From contig CP054178.1 of NCBI GenBank assembly GCA_015709595.1, forward strand, positions 2,609,205-2,673,204: a DNA stretch of 64,000 nt, written 5' to 3'. The translations under genes and the position numbers were made by a program. Shown piece by piece: positions 21,734 to 30,137 of the stretch. Below the pieces are notes generated by a model. The model did not search any database. It was given only the letters and a program-made list of their open reading frames with translations, and was not told the DNA's origin. The stretch is from Phycisphaeraceae bacterium (GTDB lineage Bacteria > Planctomycetota > Phycisphaerae > Phycisphaerales > SM1A02). Every line of letters begins with the position of its first letter. The stretch's first letter is position 1.

Positions 21734-22789
21734 TTACGCGGCCGCGAACGTCAGTCGCTTGCGGTGCGCCATTGACAGGCGCGTGAGCTGCCGCTGCACG
21801 TCGGGCGTGATGTTGACGAACCGTACGCCCAGTTCGATGCGTCGTGGTCCGAGCTTGGTGCTTCGAACCACCGCACCGCGAAGCGACAGGGGCGGTTCGG
21901 CGGCGTCGAAGCGCACGTCCACCTCGGCGCCCTCGGTCGGCGCGTGGTGGCCGGTGGTTCGGACGCGCATGCCGCCCAGCGACAGGTCCATCACTTCACC
22001 CAGGTTGCACTCCAGCATCTCCTGCGCCAGCCGACGAGTGCGACGCTGGTCATCGACCCGTTCAGGGATGTCCGCCGGGGTGATGAAGAGCGGCTGCGGA
22101 TACAGAGGGCGACTCACCACGGGCGCGACGTGGGGGAAGCCGAAGACCGTGGGCGTGATGTGACGCGAGGAGTCGTCGTCCGCCGCTTCGGATGACACGG
22201 GAATGGGGTTCTCGCGCGTTGTCCGGCCGTCGTCGGGCTGGCCGGTCGCCTTGTCGATTGCGGCAACCGAGGCGCCTTGCGGCTCCGCGTCGCGGGGCCT
22301 GGCGATCTGGCGGCGCATCGCGTCGATGCCGTCGCGCCACTGTCTGAGTTGGTCATGGTCGGCGCCTTCATCCGCCCAGGTCAACGCCGCCTCGGCGATC
22401 TCGGACGCCAGGTGGATGGCCTGGTCGCGCTGCGCCTCGGCCAGGGCGCGCTGTTCGCTGGCCGTTCTGAGCGATTCCTCCAACCATTTCCTGGCGCCGA
22501 CGGTCATGGCTCGATCGCCGGTTTCGACGAGCATCGATCGTGCGTCGCGCAGTCGATCTTCGGATTCCTGACAGCGAGCCACCAGCCACTGTTCCCGAAA
22601 GCGGAAAACTCCGATCGCCGCCACGATGACGAAGGCGTGCAGTCCGATCAGAATGGCCTCGGGTCCGACCCCCAGCGTCACGACGCCGATGCCGCCGGCC
22701 ACGTACAGCATGACCCATGCCAGTCGATTGCCCATGAAGGCGTGCAACAGGTCGGTTGCGGGCGGGAGCGTGGACTCTTCGTGGTTCAT
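21734..22789 (-). CDS. Membrane protein with C-terminal PilZ domain
   Basis: About 351 residues: two closely spaced N-terminal membrane helices (about 20-60), a helical segment rich in Glu, Arg and Gln, a variable linker, and a C-terminal PilZ-type domain. The latter has RRTRRLAQEM and the signature MDLSLGGMRVRT (DxSxxG). PilZ domains commonly bind cyclic di-GMP via RxxxR and DxSxxG; both patterns are present (RRTRR, DLSLGG). The ATG at 22789 has AGGA upstream and directly precedes the membrane part; longer readings extend into non-conserved sequence. Confidence 0.75.
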   Translation of the reverse strand: MNHEESTLPPATDLLHAFMGNRLAWVMLYVAGGIGVVTLGVGPEAILIGLHAFVIVAAIGVFRFREQWLVARCQESEDRLRDARSMLVETGDRAMTVGARKWLEESLRTASEQRALAEAQRDQAIHLASEIAEAALTWADEGADHDQLRQWRDGIDAMRRQIARPRDAEPQGASVAAIDKATGQPDDGRTTRENPIPVSSEAADDDSSRHITPTVFGFPHVAPVVSRPLYPQPLFITPADIPERVDDQRRTRRLAQEMLECNLGEVMDLSLGGMRVRTTGHHAPTEGAEVDVRFDAAEPPLSLRGAVVRSTKLGPRRIELGVRFVNITPDVQRQLTRLSMAHRKRLTFAAA

Positions 22790-23003
22790 GGGGGGCGTCC
22801 TGGAAAGGTGTCCGCCGGAATGAGTTGAATCGACAGTCGCTGGCGGGGGCTCCGGTTCAACGATCTGACTGCGTCGGCGACCATGTCGGTCGGACGGGCT
22901 GATCCGCGCATGACAGGAAGTCCGGGAACCGATGCAGTGTCCCGTGAGGCGGCGACCGGGGATTGCCAACGTCCGTGACAGGGTGTCAGCATCCGGCGAC
23001 GTC

Positions 23004-23036
23004 GAAAAGAAAGCCCCGGCCGGAGCCGGGGCTTTC
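23004..23036 (-). terminator. Rho-independent terminator for the FG-GAP selenoprotein gene
   Basis: Read on the minus strand, AAAGCCCCGGC pairs with GCCGGGGCTTT around a four-base loop, and it is followed by TTTCTTTT. A second GC-rich hairpin (CCCCGGCC-ATT-style palindrome, 23047-23068) lies just before it. Both sit immediately downstream of the stop at 23084. The rest of the 294-base gap to the PilZ gene start shows nothing else. Confidence 0.8.
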
Positions 23037-23083
23037 GAGGGAGAACTCCCCGGCCATTGGCCGGGGCTCAGGGGGCTTGGTCA

Positions 23084-24283
23084 TCAGGGGGTCGATTTCC
23101 CCCGCAGGAAGACCCAGACGTACCCGTTGGTCTGGTACTGCTGGGGCTGATGCTTCTGCATTTCCTCCGCCGCTGAACGCAAGGCCGAGAGAATGACCTG
23201 ATACTCCTGTTCGCGTTCCTTCAACTTGGCCGCCGGGTTGTCGCCCAGCGATTCGATGAAGGACTGGTACCGGGCCATCACCTCGGCGTAGTTCTTTTCC
23301 GCCTGCTCGCGCCTGGCGCGGACTTCGTCAGTCTCCGGCTTGGCGTCCACCGGCCGGGAGTTGAAGTCGCCGGCAATGAGGTCGAGCAGACCATCGCCAT
23401 TGTAGTCCGCGACGTTCACCTTCATCCGCATGCCCCAGGGCTTGTCGGATGAAACCGTGAAGCCGCTGGTCATCACGGGGGGCACGAGCGCCTGGCCCGC
23501 CTCCAGCGACGGAGCGCCTTTCTGGCCGGTGTTGCGGTACCAGGTGATGCTGCCGTCGCCGGCGCCGACGATCAGGTCGTGCTTTCCGTCACCATCCCAG
23601 TCGGCGACGGTCGGCCCCGCGTCGCCATGCCCGACCTCGACGCGTTTGCCGCCAGCCGACAGGGCCGCCGGTTCGCCGAAGCGATAGGACGTGCGCGTGC
23701 CCTCGTTGGGCACCAGGTGGACGTGTCCCTCGATGTTGCCGATCAGCAGGTCCAAGTCCCCGTCCTCATCCCAGTCGCAGGCCCACACCACGCTGGCGGA
23801 GCCGACGTTGATCTTCTTGCCACTGGCGTCGGTCAACTGCTCCGCTTTGGCGAAGGCCCCTTCAGCGTCGCCCCGGAAGATGTAGATTTCGCCCGGCCAG
23901 GAGCCGGAGATGATGTCGCGGTAGCCGTCGCCATCGAGGTCCACAACCTGTGGACCGAAGCCGACGCATCAGCCCGACGGCACAACCCCGAAGTCGTGCT
24001 CCGTCTTGAAATACTCGAAGTCGCGGAACTCGGGCTTCTCGTTGCTGCCGTGGTTCCGGTAGATCCGCAGTCGGCCCTGGCCGAACTGTCCGACGAGCAG
24101 GTCGGTGACGCCATCCCCGTCGAAGTCGCACAGGAACGGTGCGGCGTGCCCGATATCCACGTTGATCGGCTTGCCGTCCGCCTCGAGCCGGATGGGGGCC
24201 TCGAGACGAATATCCGACGCCGACGCGAGGCCGGCGGCGGCGAGCGCCGAAGTGCTCGCGAGCATCATCAGTTGTTTCCGCAT
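23084..24283 (-). CDS. Secreted FG-GAP beta-propeller selenoprotein (in-frame UGA read as Sec105)
   Basis: One 399-residue reading frame broken only by a UGA at 23971-23969 (codon 105). It has a signal peptide (MRKQLMMLASTSALAAAG), then five FG-GAP/VCBS-like repeats with DxDxDG calcium loops (DFDGDGVTD, DLDGDGYRD, DWDEDGDLD, DWDGDGKHD, DYNGDGLLD) and a C-terminal charged helical tail. The repeat pattern continues unbroken across the UGA, reading VPSG-Sec-CVGFGPQ, a Sec-Cys pair between blades 1 and 2. A bacterial SECIS hairpin follows 19 bases after the UGA. An AGGAGA ribosome-binding site precedes the ATG. The gene is divergent from selD. Without recoding, it would be called as a 104-residue fragment plus a second fragment from a GTG at 23944. 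Confidence 0.85.
23938..23956 (-). promoter_or_regulatory. SECIS element of the FG-GAP selenoprotein gene
   Basis: On the minus strand GGTCCAC and GTGGACC form a perfect 7-bp stem around the loop AGGTT. Nineteen bases separate the UGA from the loop. Bacterial SECIS elements lie directly 3' of the UGA, with an apical stem-loop about 16-37 bases away and a G in the first two loop positions; this fits. The element would recruit SelB with Sec-tRNA. Confidence 0.85.
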
Positions 24284-24553
24284 GTCCAGTTCTCCTGATC
24301 GACCTGCATGAAACGAAGCGACGCCCGGTTCGTCCCGAGCGGCATCACGATTTGTGATTTCCCTGAGGTGTCGCAGGCCGCCGTTCGGGGCCGGTGCAGC
24401 GCCGCCAAAGGCAGCGCGCCAGGGACAATCGTGGTACCCTCGGGCTCATGTCGAACTCCTCGGTCGGTAGGGCCCGTCCACCGACGACAGAAGCATATCC
24501 TACCACAAGCGGTCGGCAAGGTGCAAGCCGCTTCTCCACCAACTGCGAGAAAA
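24284..24553. other. Divergent intergenic region between the two selenoprotein genes
   Basis: This 270-base region separates the start of the FG-GAP selenoprotein gene (minus) from the start of selD (plus), so it must hold both promoters. I looked for a tRNA-Sec gene and saw none. A TATCCT at about 24494 could be a -10 box, but no clear -35 partner was found. Confidence 0.5.
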
Positions 24554-25603
24554 ATGAACGAATCCCGTAAAAAACGCCTCCTGAACTACGCCAGCTGCGC
24601 GGGTTGAGCGGGGAAACTCTCCGCCTCGGCGGTTGCACAGGTTGTGCAACACCTTCCCCTGTCCAGCGACCCCAACCTGCTTGTCGGACCCGAACATTTC
24701 TCCGACGCGGGCGTCTATCGCCTCGCCGACGGACTGGCCATCGTGCAGACCGTGGATTTCTTCCCGCCCATCGTGGATGACCCGTACACCTACGGCCGAA
24801 TCGCCGCCGCCAACTCGCTCAGCGACGTGTACGCAATGGGAGGACGTCCGGTGACGGCGATGAACATCGTGGGCTTTCCCGACCAGGAACTGCCCATGGA
24901 GATCCTCTCCGACATCCTGCGGGGCGGGGCGGAGCGCGTCCACGCGGCGGGGGCGGTGACGGTGGGGGGGCACTCCGTCCGCGACAACGAAATCAAGTAC
25001 GGGCTGTCGGTCACGGGCGTGGTGGACCCCGCCCGCATGTTGACCAACGCCAAGGCCAGGCCGGGCGATGTCGTTGTGCTGACCAAGGCGCTGGGCACGG
25101 GATTCGTCACCACCGCCAACAAGGCCGACCGCTGCCCCGCGGTCACGCTTGAGGCGGCGGTGGCAAGCATGGTCACGCTCAACGACGCCGCCTCGCGACT
25201 GGCCGTGGAGCTGGGCGCCCACGCCGCCACGGACATCACCGGTTACGGGCTGTCCGGACATGCCTGCGAAGTCGCCAACGCGAGCGGCGTGACGATCGAG
25301 ATCGACCTCGCATCGCTTCCCCTGCTGACGGGCAGCGAGGAGTTGGCAGCGCCTCTCAACTTCACCCGGGCCAACAAGGCCACGCGCGGCTTCCTCGAAG
25401 GCCGCATCCGATGGGTTGGCACGCCGGATGATCTGCGAACCGCCTACCTGTTCGACCCCCAGACCTCCGGCGGGCTGCTGGTGTCAATCGACCCCGCTCG
25501 CGGCGAGGAGTACGTTCGTCGCTGCCGCGCCGCGGGAGCAACGGCGACGACGATCGTGGGCCGGGTGCTTGAACAGGCGGGCGTGGATTTGATTGCCCGC
25601 TAG
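24554..25603 (+). CDS. selD: Selenide, water dikinase, itself a selenoprotein (Sec18)
   Basis: SelD makes selenophosphate, the selenium donor for Sec-tRNA. The frame runs from the ATG at 24554 through an in-frame UGA at 24605-24607 to 25603 (349 residues, normal family length). The active-site region reads SCAG-Sec-AGKLSA, matching the Sec form of the family motif CxGU/CxxK. Downstream are the ATP-binding landmarks TVDFFPPIVDDPYTYGRIAAANSLSD (start and end pieces of this) and YAMGGRP, VTVGGHSVRD and TDITGYGLSGH. A 7-bp SECIS hairpin with AGGTT loop lies 31 bases after the UGA. Starting only after the UGA would lose the catalytic motif. Confidence 0.93.
24632..24650 (+). promoter_or_regulatory. 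SECIS element of selD
   Basis: GTTGCAC (24632-24638) and GTGCAAC (24644-24650) pair perfectly around the loop AGGTT (24639-24643). The loop begins 31 bases after the UGA, inside the accepted window. The loop is identical to that of the divergent FG-GAP gene. Confidence 0.88.
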
Positions 25604-25666
25604 CCCGGAGATCGGAACGCGCGTGGATTCTTCGGGTGGGCCTGGAAGAATCGGCCCATACTGCTC

Positions 25667-25710
25667 GGAACTCGGAACTCGGAACTCAGAGCTCAGCGCC
25701 CAGCACTCCT
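25667..25710. repeat. Tandem GGAACTC repeat before queF
   Basis: Three direct copies of GGAACTC (25667-25687) followed by decayed units (AGAGCTC, AGCGCCC, AGCACTC). They fill most of the short space between selD and queF and share the unit with 7952-7965. Confidence 0.7.
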
Positions 25711-25717
25711 TCTTCCC

Positions 25718-26086
25718 ATGCCCAACCCTTCCCTCCTCGAAACCTTCCCGTCTCCCACCGCGTCGTCCTTCGTCATCGAACACGTGTCGGAGGAGTTCAC
25801 GTCGCTCTGCCCCGTGACGGGCCATCCGGACTTCGGGCGCATCACGCTGCGTTACGTGCCGGGTGAGACGTGCGTGGAGCTCAAGTCATTGAAGCTCTAC
25901 TACCAGAGCTTCCGCAACGAGGGCATCTTCTACGAGGCGGTGACCAACCGCATCCGCGATGACCTGGCCGCCGCCATGCGGCCGCGCTGGATGCAGGTCA
26001 TCACCGAGTGGAAGGGTCGCGGCGGGATTCACTCGCGCATCATGGCGACGTTCGGCGAGGTGCCGACGGCGTGGTCGCGCGGCTGA
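25718..26086 (+). CDS. queF: NADPH-dependent 7-cyano-7-deazaguanine reductase
   Basis: A 122-residue unimodular QueF that reduces preQ0 to preQ1 in queuosine synthesis. The active site is visible: Cys31 in SLCPVTGHPDFG (thioimide-forming) with Asp38, and the family motif ELKSLKLYYQSFRNEG for NADPH and substrate binding. It lacks the N-terminal module of the long E. coli form. Located 114 bases after selD; a tandem repeat lies between. The ATG at 25718 gives the usual N-terminus. Confidence 0.95.
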   Translation: MPNPSLLETFPSPTASSFVIEHVSEEFTSLCPVTGHPDFGRITLRYVPGETCVELKSLKLYYQSFRNEGIFYEAVTNRIRDDLAAAMRPRWMQVITEWKGRGGIHSRIMATFGEVPTAWSRG

Positions 26087-26105
26087 TTCGTCGTCACGCG
26101 AACAG

Positions 26106-26128
26106 TCTCCGCGCCGGGCGCCGGAGAT
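26106..26128. terminator. Possible bidirectional hairpin between convergent genes
   Basis: TCTCCG and CGGAGA flank a GC-rich centre in the roughly 40-base gap between the convergent queF and zinc-ribbon genes. No T run is obvious, so it is only a weak terminator candidate. Confidence 0.3.
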
Positions 26129-26796
26129 CATGCTCGCACGCCGACCTCCGCCCACGCCCGGGCGTTGTCGATGAACTTCGACGTTCTGGCGTGAACCTGC
26201 TCCGCCACGGCGTGGCTGCACGACAGCCGCACCACCATCGCCAGCCCGAGTTGATCGTGGAACCACAGGTCGGCGCGGCGGCCCCGACGGATCAGATCCA
26301 CGTGCGTGAACATGCGCAGCGGCCAGCTGCCCCGCACGCCCACGCCTCGCAGCATGGTCACGCGATTGTCGTCGATCACGACGCGCGGAATACCCAGCCC
26401 GCGGGACATCCGCTGTCGTCTTGCGACATGCAGCACGACGTTGCCGACCAGCATCACGAAGGCGACGATCCACGGCCATGGCTGGCGGGGGAAGAGCAGG
26501 ATCAGCCCCAAGGCCAGACCGAACTGCGACACCGCCAGCCATGGGATGAAACCCTGTCCGAGTCGTCTGACGGGCAAGTCGAAGACGCCGGGCGACAGTT
26601 CCACGCCGCATTCCGGGCAGCGTGAAGGGCGGTTCAGTCCCCGCAGGTCGTATTCACAGCGGACGCATCGTGATAGCGACAGGATGATCGGCGCCTCGTC
26701 ACGCACGAACAATGCTATCCGGATCGGGCGAACGCGATCGCGTCGCGGCGGCCTATTCCCACTCGATCGTCGCGGGCGGCTTTGAGGAGATGTCAT
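26128..26796 (-). CDS. Zinc-ribbon membrane protein of unknown function
   Basis: Up to 222 residues. A zinc-ribbon of two CxxC knuckles ([10 protein letters not shown] ... CPECGVEL, about residues 43-65) is followed by two membrane helices and a C-terminal domain of about 110 residues. I recognise the ribbon/helix pattern as common in planctomycete proteins but can assign no function. The ATG at 26796 overlaps the 3' end of guaA by 44 bases; a GTG at 26706 starts after guaA stops, keeps the whole ribbon and may be the true start. Confidence 0.6.
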   Translation of the reverse strand: MTSPQSRPRRSSGNRPPRRDRVRPIRIALFVRDEAPIILSLSRCVRCEYDLRGLNRPSRCPECGVELSPGVFDLPVRRLGQGFIPWLAVSQFGLALGLILLFPRQPWPWIVAFVMLVGNVVLHVARRQRMSRGLGIPRVVIDDNRVTMLRGVGVRGSWPLRMFTHVDLIRRGRRADLWFHDQLGLAMVVRLSCSHAVAEQVHARTSKFIDNARAWAEVGVRA

Positions 26797-28318
26797 ACAC
26801 CACCCGGTTGACCCCCTTCACCTCGTTGATGATGCGGTTGCTGATGGTCGCCAGCACCTGGAAGGGGAGACGCGCCCAGTCGGCGGTCATGAAGTCCTGG
26901 GTGGTGACGGCCCGAATGGCGACCACCGAGTCATACGTCCGCCCGTCGCCCATCACACCCACGGACTGAATGGGCAGCAGCACCGCGAAGACCTGATCGG
27001 TCGAGCGGTAGAGGTTGTTGGCCACGATTTCCTCGAGCAGAATCTCATCGCAGTCGCGCAGAATGTCGAGCCGGGTTCGCGTGACTTCGCCCAGCACGCG
27101 CACGGCCAGTCCCGGACCGGGGAAGGGGTGGCGCCACACGATCTGGGCGGGCAGTCCCAGCACCTCGCCGAGCTGGCGCACCTCGTCCTTGAACAGGTCG
27201 CGCAGCGGCTCGATCAACTCGAAGCCAAGATCCTCCGGCAGCCCCCCCACGTTGTGGTGGAGCTTGATGTTGGCGGAAATGCCGGCGTGGCCGTGGCCTG
27301 ACTCGATCACATCCGGGTAGAGCGTGCCTTGGGCGAGGAAGCGGACGTGTCCCTGGACACCCTTGGCCGCCTGCTTGAACACGTCGATGAAGCGGTGGCC
27401 GATGCGCCGCCGCTTGTCCTGCGGATCGGTGACGCCCGCCAGGTCGGAGAGGAACTGGTCGGAGGCGTCCACCACGCGCAGGTCGATGTCGAAGTGATCG
27501 CGGAACGTCGCCTCGACCAGTTCTCGTTCCTTCTTGCGCAGCAGCCCGTTATCGACGAAGATGCACGTCAGTTGATCGCCGATCGCCTGGTGCAGCAGGG
27601 CGGCCACGACAGACGAGTCCACCCCCCCCGACAGCCCGCAGATGACGCGGTCCTTTCCCACGATCTCGCGCACGCGCTGACATTCAGTCTTCAGGAAGTC
27701 AGCCATGCGCCACGTGCCGCGGCACCTGCAGATCTCGTAGAGGAAGTTGCGGAAGATGTCCACGCCGTGCGGCGTGTGCGTCACCTCGGGGTGGAACTGC
27801 ACGCCGTAGACCGGAAGCCGTTTGTGACGGACCGCGGCGTACGGACACGTGGGCGTGGATGCGAGCAGATCGAAGTGATCGGTGAGATTCAGCACCTGGT
27901 CGCCGTGGCTCATCCACACGGCCGTGCGGCTCGGGATGCCCTTGAACAGGTCACCGGCATCCAGGATCTCCAGCCGGGCGTGGCCGAACTCGCGCTCCTT
28001 CGCCGGGGCGACGCGGCACCCCAGCGCCTGACAGGCCAGCTGCATGCCATAGCAGATGCCCAGCACCGGCGCCCCCAGTTCGAAGAGGCCCGGGTCGCAG
28101 GTGGGCGCGCCTTCCTCATGCACGCTGGCGGGCCCGCCGGACAGGATGATGCCCTTCGGGTTCAGGGCGCGAAGTTCGGCGACGGAGATATCCGGGCGCA
28201 CGAGCATGCTGTACGCCCCGGCTTCACGCACGCGGCGGGCGATCAACTGGGCGTACTGCGCCCCGAAGTCGAGAATGGGGATTACTTCGTCGTGCGGAGG
28301 ACGATTCGCCTGCGCCAT
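26753..28318 (-). CDS. guaA: GMP synthase (glutamine-hydrolysing)
   Basis: A 521-residue enzyme converting XMP to GMP. The N-terminal class I glutamine amidotransferase has [16 protein letters not shown], the nucleophile in [10 protein letters not shown] and the His/Glu pair in [10 protein letters not shown]. The ATP-pyrophosphatase domain has [16 protein letters not shown], and the C-terminal dimerisation domain ends in [11 protein letters not shown] as is standard. I chose the ATG at 28318, since the conserved N-terminus begins about 14 residues later; an upstream start (28402) would add an unlikely extension. Confidence 0.96.
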   Translation of the reverse strand: MAQANRPPHDEVIPILDFGAQYAQLIARRVREAGAYSMLVRPDISVAELRALNPKGIILSGGPASVHEEGAPTCDPGLFELGAPVLGICYGMQLACQALGCRVAPAKEREFGHARLEILDAGDLFKGIPSRTAVWMSHGDQVLNLTDHFDLLASTPTCPYAAVRHKRLPVYGVQFHPEVTHTPHGVDIFRNFLYEICRCRGTWRMADFLKTECQRVREIVGKDRVICGLSGGVDSSVVAALLHQAIGDQLTCIFVDNGLLRKKERELVEATFRDHFDIDLRVVDASDQFLSDLAGVTDPQDKRRRIGHRFIDVFKQAAKGVQGHVRFLAQGTLYPDVIESGHGHAGISANIKLHHNVGGLPEDLGFELIEPLRDLFKDEVRQLGEVLGLPAQIVWRHPFPGPGLAVRVLGEVTRTRLDILRDCDEILLEEIVANNLYRSTDQVFAVLLPIQSVGVMGDGRTYDSVVAIRAVTTQDFMTADWARLPFQVLATISNRIINEVKGVNRVVYDISSKPPATIEWE

Positions 28319-28452
28319 GGCTGGGTTCCGGTCGGTGAAACCGGGACAATAGTCCGATCGAAGCCATCGGACCATGCCGGCGAAGCCCCGCACCCCCTGC
28401 AACGACCGTTTCTGGCCACGATTGTTTCGGGGCGACTCGCCAGGCCGCCCCT

Positions 28453-29721
28453 ATGATCCCACCCATGACTGCCACCACCATGTCGTCAACCGCCTCCCGT
28501 CCGGACGCCGCTCACAAGGCCGGGGCGTTCACGCCTGCCGACCGTGAGAAGCTGCTGACCGATGTCGAGCACTACTGCCAGGAACTCCGCCCCATCGAGG
28601 ATCTCTGCTACCTCGAGCACCGGCACAATGACGCCATCGCCTCGCTGGCGAAGAAGCACGACATCCTCGGCATGATCGTGCCGCGCGAGTTCGGCGGCCG
28701 CGGGGCCGATTCCCTCACCTACGCCCGCTGCCTGGCCCGCATCAATCGCGAGGGCTCCGGTCCGCGCACGTTCTTTTCCGGCCAGTGCTCGATCGGGCAG
28801 TACCCCATCATCCGCTACGGCAACGAGCAGCAGAAGCGGAAGTACCTGCCGAAATCCTGCACGGGTGAGTGCATCCTGGCTTTCGGGCTCACCGAACCGG
28901 ATGCGGGCTCCAACCCGCTGGAGGGAACCACGACCTATCGACGCGAAGGCGACCGCTATCTGCTCAACGGCGTGAAGTACCTTATCTCCAACGGCTCCAT
29001 CGCCGACGCGGTCATCATCTTCGCCTTCCCGGAGGACAAGGCCGGCAAGGACCGGCGCATGAGCGCCTTCATCGTGGACACGGGTCGAGCGCAAGGGGCG
29101 TCCACCTTCGAGGCCGAGCAGCTGCACGCGAAACTCGGCATGTTTTCCGCCGACACCGGCATGTTTCAGATGTCCGATCACCCCGTGCCTGCCGAGAACC
29201 TGCTGGGGCCGGAGGGCGAGGGGTTCCGCATCGCCATGCACACGCTGGTCTCGGGGCGGCTGAGCGTGGCGGCGGGCTGCCTGGGAACCATCGAGGACTG
29301 CCTGATCGAGGCGGTGAATTACTCGAAGCAGCGGATGCAGCACGGCAAGGCCATCGCCCGGCATCAGCTGGTGCAGGAGCATATCGCAATGATCGAGATG
29401 CACCGCGCCACCTCTGACGCGATGATCGAGCGGGCCGCGCTGGCCAAGCAACGGTCCGATGAGAATCCCGGCGACAGGGCGCTCTACGCCGAGGCCGACA
29501 TCCGGGTGGCTCAGGCCAAGTTCCACGCTTCCAACGCCGCGTGGGACGCCGCCGATCGGGCGGTGCAGGTGTTCGGCGGTCGCGGCTGGAGCGAACTCTA
29601 TCGCCCCGGGCGGCACCTGCAGGACGTGCGCGTCTGCCGCATCTACGAGGGTACGGATGAGATCATGAAGCTGAAGATTGCTTCCTCGGTTCTGGGGAAG
29701 GAGTACGAGGCGTTCAAGTGA
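28453..29721 (+). CDS. Acyl-CoA dehydrogenase
   Basis: A 422-residue flavoprotein: N-terminal helical domain, FAD-binding beta-domain with FGLTEPDAGSNPLEG, and C-terminal four-helix domain with SAGDTAM-free variant MFSADTGMFQM. It ends with IYEGTDEIMKLKIASSVLG, which carries the catalytic Glu in the usual YEGTxxI position. It catalyses alpha,beta-dehydrogenation of an acyl-CoA; the chain-length class is not evident. Alternative ATGs at 28465 and 28480 are possible. It is divergent from guaA and followed 26 bases later by the PTPS-family gene. Confidence 0.9.
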   Translation: MIPPMTATTMSSTASRPDAAHKAGAFTPADREKLLTDVEHYCQELRPIEDLCYLEHRHNDAIASLAKKHDILGMIVPREFGGRGADSLTYARCLARINREGSGPRTFFSGQCSIGQYPIIRYGNEQQKRKYLPKSCTGECILAFGLTEPDAGSNPLEGTTTYRREGDRYLLNGVKYLISNGSIADAVIIFAFPEDKAGKDRRMSAFIVDTGRAQGASTFEAEQLHAKLGMFSADTGMFQMSDHPVPAENLLGPEGEGFRIAMHTLVSGRLSVAAGCLGTIEDCLIEAVNYSKQRMQHGKAIARHQLVQEHIAMIEMHRATSDAMIERAALAKQRSDENPGDRALYAEADIRVAQAKFHASNAAWDAADRAVQVFGGRGWSELYRPGRHLQDVRVCRIYEGTDEIMKLKIASSVLGKEYEAFK

Positions 29722-29747
29722 CCCCCGGCTGAACGCTGGTTCACCCC

Positions 29748-30116
29748 ATGCCGCAGTTCGAGATCGCCATCGAGCGGGTGTTTCCCGCCGCGCACGCCAT
29801 TGTGATGCGGGGTGAGCGCGAGACGCTGCATGGGCACAACTGGGTTGTGCGCGTCGTCGTGGCGGGTCATGCCCTGGATGCGGACGGCCTTCTCGTGGAC
29901 TTTCACGAACTCGAACGATTGCTCGACGCGATCGTGGCGCCGTTCCGCAACGCCAATCTCAACGAGGCGCCGCCGTTCGATCGGCTCAATCCCACGGCGG
30001 AGCGTCTGGCCGAGCACGTGGGCGTCGAGATGGCTCGCCAGCTCCCCAAGGGCGTCGCGCTGGTTTCCGTCAGCGTGACCGAAGCCCCCGGCTGCGTGGC
30101 TACCTACCGACCCTGA
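29748..30116 (+). CDS. 6-pyruvoyl-tetrahydropterin synthase family protein, PTPS-III type
   Basis: A 122-residue T-fold protein with three zinc-binding histidines (His16, His28, His30). The catalytic Cys that QueD/PTPS enzymes carry four residues before HGH is absent; here the motif is RETLHGHN with Glu25. That matches the PTPS-III subtype, known to make 6-hydroxymethyl-dihydropterin for folate and to replace FolB. It lacks the hallmark of a queuosine QueD although queF is 3.7 kb away. The likely role is folate synthesis; confidence in the subtype is moderate. Confidence 0.75.
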   Translation: MPQFEIAIERVFPAAHAIVMRGERETLHGHNWVVRVVVAGHALDADGLLVDFHELERLLDAIVAPFRNANLNEAPPFDRLNPTAERLAEHVGVEMARQLPKGVALVSVSVTEAPGCVATYRP

Positions 30117-30137
30117 CAGGGGTGCGGTTGAATCGCC

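Noticed and set aside
23969-24283. FG-GAP gene as two separate genes or a nonsense-mutated pseudogene
   Set aside because: The interruption is a single in-frame UGA, the repeats continue in frame, and a SECIS hairpin stands at the right distance beside a Sec-type selD.
24284-24553. tRNA-Sec gene between the two selenoprotein genes
   Set aside because: A GGTTCG-like string was seen, but no cloverleaf with the long variable arm could be built.
24308-24607. A stand-alone 99-residue gene ending at 24607
   Set aside because: Its last 17 codons are the N-terminus of selD; the part before 24554 has no recognisable protein features and covers the divergent promoter region.
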